The notes beneath the pieces are model-generated. The model had not been told where the DNA came from. It worked only from the letters and a program-made list of their open reading frames with translations, and ran no database searches. A stretch of 64,000 bases of DNA, from assembly GCF_003386095.1 (NCBI RefSeq), contig NZ_QREG01000001.1, forward strand, positions 1 through 64,000, given 5' to 3'. Numbering within the stretch: the stretch's first letter is position 1; every line of letters begins with the position of its first letter. Origin of the DNA: Marinoscillum furvescens DSM 4134. GTDB lineage: Bacteria; Bacteroidota; Bacteroidia; Cytophagales; Cyclobacteriaceae. Both the position numbers and the translations under genes were made by a program. Of the stretch, positions 44,611-53,252 are shown piece after piece.

Positions 44611-47430
44611 TTATTGCAAGACAAATTTGATGGACTCATTATTTACTCTGAGGATATACACCTGACGTGTATTAAGCTTCGGAGCAATTACAGCCTGATT
44701 GCCAGTAAACGACACTTGCTTATCAAATACTGATCGACCATCCAAAGCATAGATACTTACACGCTCAGTCTGATCAGAAGTGTAGTTGATAGTAAGTGAT
44801 GAGCGCTCACCAAATACTTTCAGCTTACTGTTTAGCTTGTCAACAGATAAGATTTTTGTTGGAGCCGCCACAAGGGTAAACCTATTTGCACTGTAATCAC
44901 CATCTACAGTAAACGTAATGCTAGATTGCGCTCCCAGCTCATGAGTGACACCCGTCACCTTGTCAAGCAACGTCACCGCTATATCATCAAAACCTTGAAA
45001 CTGCTCCACGGCAAGGGTATATTCTCCTCCTACTTTTAGGTCCACTCCAAGATCCACTTCTATGGCCTCATTGATGGCAGGCAGCCCCTGGGTAGCCATT
45101 TTAGTGTCAGCCATTAAGCTATAGAAGGCCATGTATTCATTTCCTTGAAGGAAGGTCGCATCAAGTGCGTAATCACGACCGAAAGTCGCATCAGTCACAA
45201 AGCCAATAGCAGTTTCATTTCGCAATTCATTACCAGAAACAGATAGTTTCAACAATTGACGAATATCTGAGGCCTTGCGGTAATAATTGGCATCTGAATT
45301 GGCTCCCGCGGTGCTCGTCTGCATGGCTGGCGTAAACAATACATCACCGGCCGCAGATGCTTCCACGAAAAACCCTTGAAGCGAGCCTACATTCACACCT
45401 GTGTTGAGATCATTGGCCACCACATAGTTGCCAGATCGTTCTCCTCCTGTGTTGGCACCTCCATCATTCCATAGGTATATAGATCCGGTGGTGTTCGTGG
45501 CATTTGTGCTTTCTGCAATAAAATCATCAGCAGAAATAGCTGCTGCATAGGGATTAGCTACGATATTGAATCCATCTCCTGAGTTCGTGATGCTCGTGCT
45601 AACATTTCCAGACACCAGGGCACCGCTCAAACTCACCTCCGGACCTACAGCATCGTATCCCAGAAAATATCCTTTACCAGATGCCATAGCACCACTGCTC
45701 ATAGCTACCCATTGGCTGGTAGCCTCATCGTAATCATACAGGTAATCAGCAGCCAGAGCAGACAAATCAGCTCCACTCACGGGTGCTCCTACGATACTAT
45801 AGCCAGCACTACCTGTTGTATTTCTCTTGATTGTCGCATTTCCGGTAGCACTTCCTAGTAACGCCAGGGATGCTCCAGACGCTATGGTCACCTCATTGAT
45901 GCTTACATCACCTGATGCCACTACATCGGCATTTGCAGGGATAGTCACCGCATCAAATTCACCCGGAACATAGCCATCCGACCAGTTGCTCGCTGTTGCC
46001 CATTCGTTAGAAGTTGAACCTGACCAGGCGGTAGGATCATACGTAGCATCGGTGGTAAGAATAATCTGATCCAATAACCCATTTGGATCACGGGTATAAA
46101 TATTGAAGGTTTTCATTCCGGCAGCTGACACTGAAAAACTTCCGAAGTTATACCATACCCATTTTGCATAGCCTCCAGGAAAAGGATATTGATTATAGGT
46201 AATTGCAGTTTCACCATCCAGTCCAAAATGAAAAGAATCACTACTCGCATTTGGAAAATAGACTCTCACCCACAAATGATGCTCACCAGTTTTAACAAAA
46301 TTCACAGCATACTGAACGAACGGGGCCGTTGTAGGATCTCCGTATCCACTACTTGCAGGGGTCGAGATATATGCATTTCTATGACCTTCTTGTATTGATG
46401 CCTCCTCCCAGGTTGCCGACGCACCATTTTGGTTAATGTTATAGTAACTTTCGGCCTGAAAATTTACCAAGCCCGTTGCATCATTGGCTTGTTCATGCTC
46501 TAAGCAATCGGGAATATTGTTAGAATTGGTATCGGCATTGTCGTTGCTTCCCGGGCATCTATCCTCATGATCGGGTACTCCGTCACCATCAGCATCCTGC
46601 ACCTCGGCTTCCACCGTAAGATTAACTGTATACGTAGTAGAAGAAGCATTGCCTTCATAGTCTGTGACCTGAATACTTGTAGAGCCACTTCCACCTGAGA
46701 CATCAATGCTCCCCCCACCAGTGTAGGTAGCAAGTACGTCAGCTGTTGTGACAACCACATCCACAGAGGTAGTGCCGGCAGGGAGCGTGACATTATAAGT
46801 GGTGGTTGCGGCATCAAAAGTGAGTGTCCCAACGCTCAGCGAAATATTGGTCAATGCATCCGAACCAAGATTTGCAGGATCAAAACCAGCATTGGTGAGC
46901 ACTACTCTGTCCACTGCCGCATTGATTTCTCTTAGTTCGATCACCAGGTTTTCGATTCCTCCAGCTGCAGTCAGTGATCCGTCACCTTTACGCCACTGCC
47001 ATTGACCGAGCGTGCCACCTCTCAACTGCGTTCCACTGGCAGTACCCAGTCCATAGAAATAAGAATCAGAGCTGCCATCGGGAAAATAAACATACGCCCA
47101 TATATCATAACTTCCGGCCTCCCCAAAATTGACGCTGTAAGTCATATTGGGTTTGTCATTATCTTGTGTGGACTGATTAGTGGCTCCCGAAGCAATCATG
47201 TATCCGGTACCAGAATATCCCGCGAGTGCTGTTGCTTGCTCCCATGTATATCCTACATAAGCTCCTACTCCGGCATTATTTGCCGTAAAGCTTTCCGCCT
47301 CGAAAATTACAGCCCCATTAGCATTGGTAGCAAAGTCCTGAGCGCTAATACTACTACTGACCAGCATACATGCTGAGAAGAGCAACCCAGCGTGCAACCA
47401 ACTCCATCTGAGTAAGTGTTTACATTTCAT
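44611..47430 (-). CDS. Large secreted multidomain protein with two CBM35-like modules
   Basis: 939 residues, not a recognised enzyme. Signal peptide to about residue 30; CBM-like module 1 (AVIFEAESFTANNAG through VDRVVLTN, about 35-185); a cadherin-like beta-sandwich (about 190-275); a thrombospondin type 3-like calcium segment (DADGDGVPDHEDRCPGSND); CBM-like module 2 (VNFQAESYYNIN through LDQIILTTD, about 318-460); then W-S-D-G-Y-V-P-G-E-F-D-A-V-T-I-P and a region typical of Bacteroidota surface proteins that end in a T9SS-linked domain (last 80 residues, from KILSVDKLNSKLKVFGERSS). The modules suggest a cell-surface polysaccharide binder. It has a paired motif upstream (47513-47538). Confidence 0.65.
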   Translation of the reverse strand: MKCKHLLRWSWLHAGLLFSACMLVSSSISAQDFATNANGAVIFEAESFTANNAGVGAYVGYTWEQATALAGYSGTGYMIASGATNQSTQDNDKPNMTYSVNFGEAGSYDIWAYVYFPDGSSDSYFYGLGTASGTQLRGGTLGQWQWRKGDGSLTAAGGIENLVIELREINAAVDRVVLTNAGFDPANLGSDALTNISLSVGTLTFDAATTTYNVTLPAGTTSVDVVVTTADVLATYTGGGSIDVSGGSGSTSIQVTDYEGNASSTTYTVNLTVEAEVQDADGDGVPDHEDRCPGSNDNADTNSNNIPDCLEHEQANDATGLVNFQAESYYNINQNGASATWEEASIQEGHRNAYISTPASSGYGDPTTAPFVQYAVNFVKTGEHHLWVRVYFPNASSDSFHFGLDGETAITYNQYPFPGGYAKWVWYNFGSFSVSAAGMKTFNIYTRDPNGLLDQIILTTDATYDPTAWSGSTSNEWATASNWSDGYVPGEFDAVTIPANADVVASGDVSINEVTIASGASLALLGSATGNATIKRNTTGSAGYSIVGAPVSGADLSALAADYLYDYDEATSQWVAMSSGAMASGKGYFLGYDAVGPEVSLSGALVSGNVSTSITNSGDGFNIVANPYAAAISADDFIAESTNATNTTGSIYLWNDGGANTGGERSGNYVVANDLNTGVNVGSLQGFFVEASAAGDVLFTPAMQTSTAGANSDANYYRKASDIRQLLKLSVSGNELRNETAIGFVTDATFGRDYALDATFLQGNEYMAFYSLMADTKMATQGLPAINEAIEVDLGVDLKVGGEYTLAVEQFQGFDDIAVTLLDKVTGVTHELGAQSSITFTVDGDYSANRFTLVAAPTKILSVDKLNSKLKVFGERSSLTINYTSDQTERVSIYALDGRSVFDKQVSFTGNQAVIAPKLNTRQVYILRVNNESIKFVLQ

Positions 47431-47472
47431 AAGTCAAATAAGTTAAGTTTAATTGGTAGTTATTTACCTCAC

Positions 47473-47538
47473 CAATTTCCTGCTTCTTCACTGACTTAAG
47501 ATTTGTCATTTCCGTATAAAGAGGGGGTGAAATCCGTA
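47473..47538 (-). promoter_or_regulatory. Paired TTCGTA motif upstream of the 939-residue protein gene
   Basis: CGTA at 47513-47516 (TTTCCGTATA) and CGTA at 47535-47538 (AATCCGTACT) are exactly 22 bp apart with GAGGGGGTG between. At the expected -7 position the match is poor (GGAAATTG on the minus strand, 47473-47480), so the promoter itself is uncertain. Confidence 0.5.
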
Positions 47539-47658
47539 CTATATGCCTCCTGATCAAAAAAACATACGATTTATTGCCTGTTTACCGCTCAATTGGTCCA
47601 AATCCCTATCGGAAGTAGTGGAGTTTTGCCCTATCTAGAGCATCACTCGGCACCTCTA

Positions 47659-48429
47659 TCATTCCTGGTTAAGTTCACTTGTGATTAGCTCGTGAGTTAT
47701 CAGTCGGTTGCAAAAACGCGCCTCTTGCAAATCCAAATAACGAGCGAGTGAACTATTTACCCGTTGCACTTCTCTGGCGAAAAAGTAGGCCACTACCCTG
47801 GCCCCTTTTGTGGATAGATGTGTATCATCAGCTTTATGTGCCGTATGAGTATAAATGGCTTTGGAGTTTTCAACTCCAAGCCCAGTGACCAAAGTCCTTG
47901 TGATATGCTCCATATCCACAAAAGGCACTTCCAGATTTGCAGCAACCGCTTTCGCAGCAAGGATATAATCTCCATGGGTATCTGTGAGCTTTCCGTCTTT
48001 AGTAAAGTGTCTTCTTACGATGGACGAACAAATAATTGGAAATGCACCAGACCGCTCTGATTCTCGAACAAACTTCTCCAAGTTCCTTACAAATTCGCCA
48101 TAAGGCTCTGTATGTAATTTAGCATCGGGTTTTTGATCATTGTGCCCAAACTGAATGATTACAAAATCTCCCGCCTGGAGGCTATCCACTACGTTTTGCC
48201 ACCTCCCTTCTTCTATAAAACTTCGGGTACTCCTTCCACTCGCTGCATGATTGTGCACAATTGTGTTTGGGGTGACAAATGCTTTTAAACCTTCTCCCCA
48301 CCCTGACTCAGGCAATCGGCTGGCTTTCTTTGCAGCCATTGTAGAGTCACCGATCATCCATATATTCACAGGTTTGGTATTTGAGCATGCCATGAGCACT
48401 AGCGTCATGACCAAAATGCAATTTTTCAT
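47659..48429 (-). CDS. CE12-type rhamnogalacturonan acetylesterase, lipoprotein
   Basis: 256 residues with a short lipoprotein signal (LVLMACSNTK, Cys15). The SGNH motifs are IGDSTMAAKK (Ser29), A-A-S-G-R-S-T-R-S-F, FVIIQFGHNDQKPD and D-D-T-H-L. Deacetylation of RG-I is expected, probably from the outer-membrane or periplasmic face. It follows the CE4 gene by 5 bp, so the two deacylating enzymes are made together. It is the fifth CE12-type gene in this region. Confidence 0.93.
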   Translation of the reverse strand: MKNCILVMTLVLMACSNTKPVNIWMIGDSTMAAKKASRLPESGWGEGLKAFVTPNTIVHNHAASGRSTRSFIEEGRWQNVVDSLQAGDFVIIQFGHNDQKPDAKLHTEPYGEFVRNLEKFVRESERSGAFPIICSSIVRRHFTKDGKLTDTHGDYILAAKAVAANLEVPFVDMEHITRTLVTGLGVENSKAIYTHTAHKADDTHLSTKGARVVAYFFAREVQRVNSSLARYLDLQEARFCNRLITHELITSELNQE

Positions 48430-48434
48430 ATCTA

Positions 48435-49406
48435 CTAGTTGGTTTTAACAATTCGTATCGGAGGTCCGTGTGGGTCGATATCCACAAGTATCTTATTGTT
48501 ACCCGGCATAGGTCTCAACAATTTACCACCTTGCGAAATCGTAATGTTTTCGGCAGTCTGTCCTTCTATAACCATGGTAAGCCGAACTCGGAAAAGGGCC
48601 GCATCCAGGGTGCAAATGGGGATGATTTTCCAAGCGTATTCACCCATGGGTACAATTTGCAGCTGTGTATTGTCATAGGCTTTTTGATAGGCCGCCAAAT
48701 CTTTAAAACGTGCCACCCATATCTTATCTTCCAGCGCCTTGACCTGCTCCAAATGATCCCATAAAATAGCGGCTGATGAAAAAGGGTCATGCCCATGAGT
48801 AATCCCATGGATCATCGTAACACAAGCTTCACCCTTGCTGATCAGACTTGTCAATTTTTCTTCCAGCACTTGAGCAGATGACCTACGCCCCATCCTATAC
48901 TGACGAATGCGCACCCCTACCCGTCCTTTTGATACCTGCTGGACCAGTTCAGGATTCATGCTGTTACCGGCAAAACAATAGGTAGTTGGCCAAAAACCTG
49001 TTTGGGCAGCTATTTCACGATCATTTCGGTGTACTTCTTCCTGCACTTCTTCTGGACTGCACTCTGTCAGCTTTTTATGCGACCAGCCATGATTGGATAT
49101 TTCATGACCAGCCTCGGCCATCTCCCTGAGCCCTTTCCAGCTTATGCGTGCTATACCATTGTAGCTCCCATGTTTCTCCGCAACATTGATAGAGTTTCCA
49201 TTGATCCAAAACGTGGCATAAAACCCTAGTTCCTTGAGCCTGGGGAATACCAGTGTATAGTGCTCAAGTACTCCATCATCAAACGTATAGCTAATTGCAC
49301 ACTGCTTGTCTCCGTAATATTTGGAAAGATAAATGGTTGGCGGCTCATTGGAAGAAGCCAGTGGCACGATCATAAAGGTGAAAAGCCAAAGAAGTAATGC
49401 ACTCAT
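48435..49406 (-). CDS. CE4 / NodB-type polysaccharide deacetylase
   Basis: From the ATG at 49406 the protein has 323 residues and a signal peptide (SALLLWLFTFMIVPLASS); the frame is open further up to a TTG at 49439. NodB motifs: ISYTFDDGVLEHY with the catalytic and metal-binding aspartates, I-S-N-H-G-W-S-H with the paired metal histidines, and M-I-H-G-I-T-H-G-H later. CE4 enzymes remove acetyl groups from chitin, xylan or peptidoglycan. In this setting an acetylated pectin or hemicellulose side chain is likely, but the substrate is inferred only from neighbours. First of a two-gene unit with CE12. Confidence 0.85.
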   Translation of the reverse strand: MSALLLWLFTFMIVPLASSNEPPTIYLSKYYGDKQCAISYTFDDGVLEHYTLVFPRLKELGFYATFWINGNSINVAEKHGSYNGIARISWKGLREMAEAGHEISNHGWSHKKLTECSPEEVQEEVHRNDREIAAQTGFWPTTYCFAGNSMNPELVQQVSKGRVGVRIRQYRMGRRSSAQVLEEKLTSLISKGEACVTMIHGITHGHDPFSSAAILWDHLEQVKALEDKIWVARFKDLAAYQKAYDNTQLQIVPMGEYAWKIIPICTLDAALFRVRLTMVIEGQTAENITISQGGKLLRPMPGNNKILVDIDPHGPPIRIVKTN

Positions 49407-49501
49407 AGAAAGCAATTTATATGGCTTGGCCGTCAGCAAAAGGCACCAAATTCACCTTATAGGGAGGGTATTTTCATCACACTTACATGAAATGCTCTTA
49501 A

Positions 49502-49569
49502 AAAAACAAAAACCTGATGTAAACTGGCATCAGGTGAACTCTAAACAATAAAGGCCGATAAAATCGGCC
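49502..49569 (-). terminator. Tandem terminators after the 843-residue protein gene
   Basis: Two hairpins lie after the stop at 49598: GGCCGAT/ATCGGCC (49553-49569), then ACCTGATG (49512-49519) with CATCAGGT (49528-49535). On the minus strand the second is followed by TTTTTGTTTTTTT, a strong U tract. Confidence 0.85.
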
Positions 49570-49597
49570 CTCATTGTTCTTAGAATAGCTGGTGTAC

Positions 49598-52096
49598 TTA
49601 CTTTTTAATGAGCACCTTCGTTTCAATTATTCCACCTGTATTTACAGACACTACATAGTAGCCTTTGGCTAACCCATGAAGGTCTACAGATTTTTCATTC
49701 GCTGAAGTCTCCAGATTGATGTAGGCTCTGCCAGACATATCAGTAATGGTAACCTGATGTGGAGCACTATCATCTGCAAATCTTAAGTGAAGTACCTCGC
49801 TAGCAGGGTTTGGATAAACCATAAACTGAGCTGCTTGCACTTTATTAGTGGCGGCATCACCTGCTCGTGCTCCTCCGCAGTTGGTAGCAGATCCACCAGC
49901 TCCAGAAGGAGTATCACCTTGATTTGTCACATAAAGTTTATCAAGTTTAGTACCTTCTTCACGGTATGCTACGTCAAATGTATGACTACCTGCAGTCAGG
50001 CTAAAAGTAACTACCGAGTTGCCATTGTCAGCATTATGTACTTCATCCCAGTGCCAGGATGATCCCGGAGCGATGTTGTTCCATTTGATCCAGGATCCTC
50101 CATCCATTCTCACCCAGTATGAATCTTCATCTACAGTAGGAGCAATCACTCGTCCCCATACCTTATAGGAGCCAGTTTCGCTCACATCAAAATTGTAAGT
50201 AATTCTTCCATTGGCAGAGCTTGGCGCTGATGACAAGCTATTGTTACCCGCCTGAACAGAAGCGTAAGTACCATTAGAAGCTGATCCATCAGCAGGAGTA
50301 TTCCAAAGTGACCCTACGGTACCACACTCGGCTTCTAGCCAAACTGTATTGCTGCTTGTGCTTGGCGCATTTACGGTGACCACTACATCATCTGTAGCAG
50401 TAGCACCCTGATCATCGGTCACAGTGAGTGTAATCGTATGCGCACCTACAGCCAAAGTAACTGACGGGTTACTGCCTGTAGCTATTTGAGTTCCTCCCTC
50501 AGTCCATACATAGCTGGCGATGGTACCATCAGGATCACTACTACCAGTGCCATTAAGGGTCACCGATTCACTACCATTATCATCCGTATCCGTTACCGTC
50601 TGATCTGCACCTGCGTCTGCAATTGGAGACTGATTTCCTCCACTTCCGCAATTAGAGGCTGTTTCACCCACCCCTGCAGGAGTATTACCAAGTTCATCAA
50701 TAAATATTTTATCTAGCTGAGCACCATCTTCACGGTAACCGATATCTAATGTATGACTCCCCGCACTCAGGGTAAAATCAACTACTTGATTGCCATTGTT
50801 TTCATCGTGAACCTTATCCCAGTGCCAGGTCGATCCCAAATCAATATTGTTCCACTTGATCCAGTTTCCGCCATCTACACGCACCCAGAAAGAATCATCA
50901 CTTGCAGTAGGTGCAATTACGCGTCCCCACACATTATAGGTTCCGGCTTGCGCTACATTAAAAGTAAAGTTCAACTGACCACTAGTGCCTGGAGCGCTGG
51001 ATCCACTGGTATTTCCAGGCTGGATCTCAACAGCCTGCCCATTAGCAGCCGAAACATCGGAGTTGACATTCCACAAAGAACCTACCGTAGCACACTCTGC
51101 CTCCAACCAAACTGCATTGGAGCTACTGCTCCCTCCATCACATGGACCCGAAACATTCGCATAGCTACCTGAACCGGACACCGTGGTACCACTATCATTA
51201 CAACCAGCCTTTACACTGCAGTTGGTTCCATTTTCTATCCAGATTCCAACATCCGAACAGTTTCTAATCTCAGCATAATTCACATGCCCTTCTACAGTTG
51301 GTCCAGACTGGACAATAAAAAACCCACGTCCGCAATGCTCTGCCAAAAGGGTATCAGTAGTAATATTATTACAACCATTGGCATAGCGAAGACCTGCATA
51401 TCCGCCCAACCAGTCACAATTATAAGCGTCTACTTTACTTACAGTTCCATTGAATGTTTTATTAAAAAGAACTCCACACCCTCCGGTATTTCTAGCGGTG
51501 ATTGTTCCTTCAATTGTCACACCATCGATACTATAAGTTTCCACTCCATGAGAGCCAATATTGTCCACATAAATATCTCTCATGTATAAGTTATACTCCG
51601 TATAGTTCCAGGGATTGCTAGACCTACTGTCAATTCGAATTCCGATCCAATCAATATTAGTAAGATTCAAATCGGTAAAACTTAAATTACTGGCCGCACT
51701 GCTACGAATTCCATACCCGCCTACCACATTAGTAAGTGTTAAATCGTGTATCTCAAATCCGTCTCTGCTGTTTGAAATCCCCGTTCCTGTAAAGCTACAA
51801 GTAAAGGTATTTCCATGCCCATAAAGCTTGACATTACTACCGGGTACATTCAGAGTAGCATCTAAGGTTCCTCCAGTCGTCACATGAACTTCCCTTCCTG
51901 TGCCCATACAGCTATTGATAGCTGTGGATAAACTGGAAGAGCTCCCTGCTGTGGTTCCATTGATTCGCCAGTAATAAGTACTGCCTGATTTCCATACCTC
52001 ATTTGGGTAGGTTTGAGCATGCACTATTACAGCACTCAAGAGCAGCGCAATCAGCGCGAAAGACCGCTTTAAATTTTGGTACATTTTGCTTTTCAT
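49598..52096 (-). CDS. Secreted parallel beta-helix protein with two CBM-like modules and PKD domain, T9SS-sorted
   Basis: 832 residues from the ATG at 52096 with a signal peptide (SFALIALLLSAVIVHAQ); an ATG at 52084 is an alternative, and the frame is open to a TTG at 52129. The first 300 residues form a right-handed beta-helix (IRIDSRSSNPWNYTEYNLYM, GVTIEGTITARNTGGCGVLF), the fold of pectate lyases and related enzymes, but I cannot place it in a named lyase family. Then come CBM-like module 1 (VWLEAECATVGSLWN), a PKD domain (IADAGADQTVTDTDDNGSES), CBM-like module 2 (VWLEAECGTVGSLWN) and a T9SS tail (FMVYPNPASEVLHLRF). Possibly an extracellular pectin-active enzyme. Its -7 box is good but the paired motif is degenerate. 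Confidence 0.8.
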   Translation of the reverse strand: MKSKMYQNLKRSFALIALLLSAVIVHAQTYPNEVWKSGSTYYWRINGTTAGSSSSLSTAINSCMGTGREVHVTTGGTLDATLNVPGSNVKLYGHGNTFTCSFTGTGISNSRDGFEIHDLTLTNVVGGYGIRSSAASNLSFTDLNLTNIDWIGIRIDSRSSNPWNYTEYNLYMRDIYVDNIGSHGVETYSIDGVTIEGTITARNTGGCGVLFNKTFNGTVSKVDAYNCDWLGGYAGLRYANGCNNITTDTLLAEHCGRGFFIVQSGPTVEGHVNYAEIRNCSDVGIWIENGTNCSVKAGCNDSGTTVSGSGSYANVSGPCDGGSSSSNAVWLEAECATVGSLWNVNSDVSAANGQAVEIQPGNTSGSSAPGTSGQLNFTFNVAQAGTYNVWGRVIAPTASDDSFWVRVDGGNWIKWNNIDLGSTWHWDKVHDENNGNQVVDFTLSAGSHTLDIGYREDGAQLDKIFIDELGNTPAGVGETASNCGSGGNQSPIADAGADQTVTDTDDNGSESVTLNGTGSSDPDGTIASYVWTEGGTQIATGSNPSVTLAVGAHTITLTVTDDQGATATDDVVVTVNAPSTSSNTVWLEAECGTVGSLWNTPADGSASNGTYASVQAGNNSLSSAPSSANGRITYNFDVSETGSYKVWGRVIAPTVDEDSYWVRMDGGSWIKWNNIAPGSSWHWDEVHNADNGNSVVTFSLTAGSHTFDVAYREEGTKLDKLYVTNQGDTPSGAGGSATNCGGARAGDAATNKVQAAQFMVYPNPASEVLHLRFADDSAPHQVTITDMSGRAYINLETSANEKSVDLHGLAKGYYVVSVNTGGIIETKVLIKK

Positions 52097-52126
52097 TAGT
52101 TTAGGTTTATTGGTTAAACAATACTC

Positions 52127-52170
52127 CAAAACTATGCTGCAATTGCACCAATGATGTTCAAATATTCTTA
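52127..52170 (-). promoter_or_regulatory. Promoter with -7 box upstream of the beta-helix protein gene
   Basis: CAAAACTA at 52127-52134 reads TAGTTTTG on the minus strand, an exact match to TAnnTTTG. A CTTA at 52167-52170 (TATTCTTAAT) lies 33 bp away, followed by GGGG, as in the paired-motif promoters, but the second half-site 22 bp further on is not conserved. Confidence 0.55.
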
Positions 52171-52262
52171 ATTGAAGGGGTGTATTTTGAGAATTTTATT
52201 TTTACCAGAGTGTTTGCGAGGCTATTTTTAGAAAATCATCAAAATACTTCAACAACAACGTA

Positions 52263-53192
52263 TTAGTACTGCTTTTGCAAGCGAGTCATCTCTTCTGCTG
52301 TAATCGGGATAACAGTACCGTGGCGAGGCTTGAAATCCATTTCACCCGCTATTACTTCAAAGGTTATAAAATCCTCAGTCTTGCAAAATTCGTATTGGCC
52401 CCTACGATACACATCATACATAAGGATATAGCCCGATTGATCAATAAGTTGGAATACACAGCCTCCTTCCACATCCCAATCTGATTGATCTACATAGCGA
52501 TCGTGTACCTCATAGCCGGATGTGAGCGTAGAAGAGCTGGCCATCAATAACCCTTTTTCGCCTTGATCTTCATTTTTAAAAAACAAGTAATACCGACCAT
52601 CCTTTTTGACAATATCTCCGTCTATACAAGCTGCATCATGATTCAACAAGACTTTTGGAGTAGTCTGTAGCGCAGTAAAACTCTCATTTGCATAGGCATA
52701 GTATAGAATATCCTTACCTCCAGGCTGCAGCATAGACCAGTAAACCAAATAACTGTCTTTCTCATCATCATAAATGGTTTGAGGTGCCCACACTCTGGTT
52801 ACATCTCCAAATTGGTCTGGAAATTCCGTGGCAATATCCACAACACTAGATTCCCAGGTGATCAAGTCTTTAGACCTCAGGAGCACCATAGCTGTATTTT
52901 GCCAGCCCATCGCTTTTGTCTTTAGGTCTGTAAGCGTCATGTAATAGCTCCCGTGATGGGTCCGTAAAATATGTGGGTCTCTTACTCCTCCCGAAGTACT
53001 GACCTCCTCTGCGTGTACCACCGGGCGGCTTCCATTCAATGCTTTATATTTTAGGCCGTCCGTACTCAGCGCGTAATACACTTGTTCACCAGTGTCTCCA
53101 CCCAAAAAATAGGCGAACAGATAACCATCGTAAGTCTGTGCATGTGCAGCCAAAGTCATTAGAAATGGTATGATCAATACTAATAATCGCAT
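52263..53192 (-). CDS. GH43-like five-bladed propeller glycosidase
   Basis: 309 residues with a signal peptide (MRLLVLIIPFLMTLAAHAQ). The family-43-like propeller is seen from TSGGVRDPHILRTHHGSYYM (general base Asp), VTRVWAPQTIYDDEKDSYLV, DGDIVKKDGRYYLFFKNE and V-E-G-G-C-V-F-Q-L. GH43 members release arabinose, xylose or galactose; in an RG-I locus arabinan or galactan side chains are likely. The usual A-P-E is A-P-Q here, so the exact subfamily is uncertain. It follows GH28 by 60 bp and may share its transcript. Confidence 0.8.
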   Translation of the reverse strand: MRLLVLIIPFLMTLAAHAQTYDGYLFAYFLGGDTGEQVYYALSTDGLKYKALNGSRPVVHAEEVSTSGGVRDPHILRTHHGSYYMTLTDLKTKAMGWQNTAMVLLRSKDLITWESSVVDIATEFPDQFGDVTRVWAPQTIYDDEKDSYLVYWSMLQPGGKDILYYAYANESFTALQTTPKVLLNHDAACIDGDIVKKDGRYYLFFKNEDQGEKGLLMASSSTLTSGYEVHDRYVDQSDWDVEGGCVFQLIDQSGYILMYDVYRRGQYEFCKTEDFITFEVIAGEMDFKPRHGTVIPITAEEMTRLQKQY

Positions 53193-53252
53193 GAGTATGG
53201 CGGTAATAAGATTATCTTAATTAAATGAGGACTCCAAAACAGCCCCCTGATT

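Noticed and set aside
49413-49480. A seventh copy of the paired motif upstream of the CE4 gene
   Set aside because: CTTA at 49456 with GGGAGGG is suggestive, but the second half-site and the -7 box do not fit the spacing of the others.
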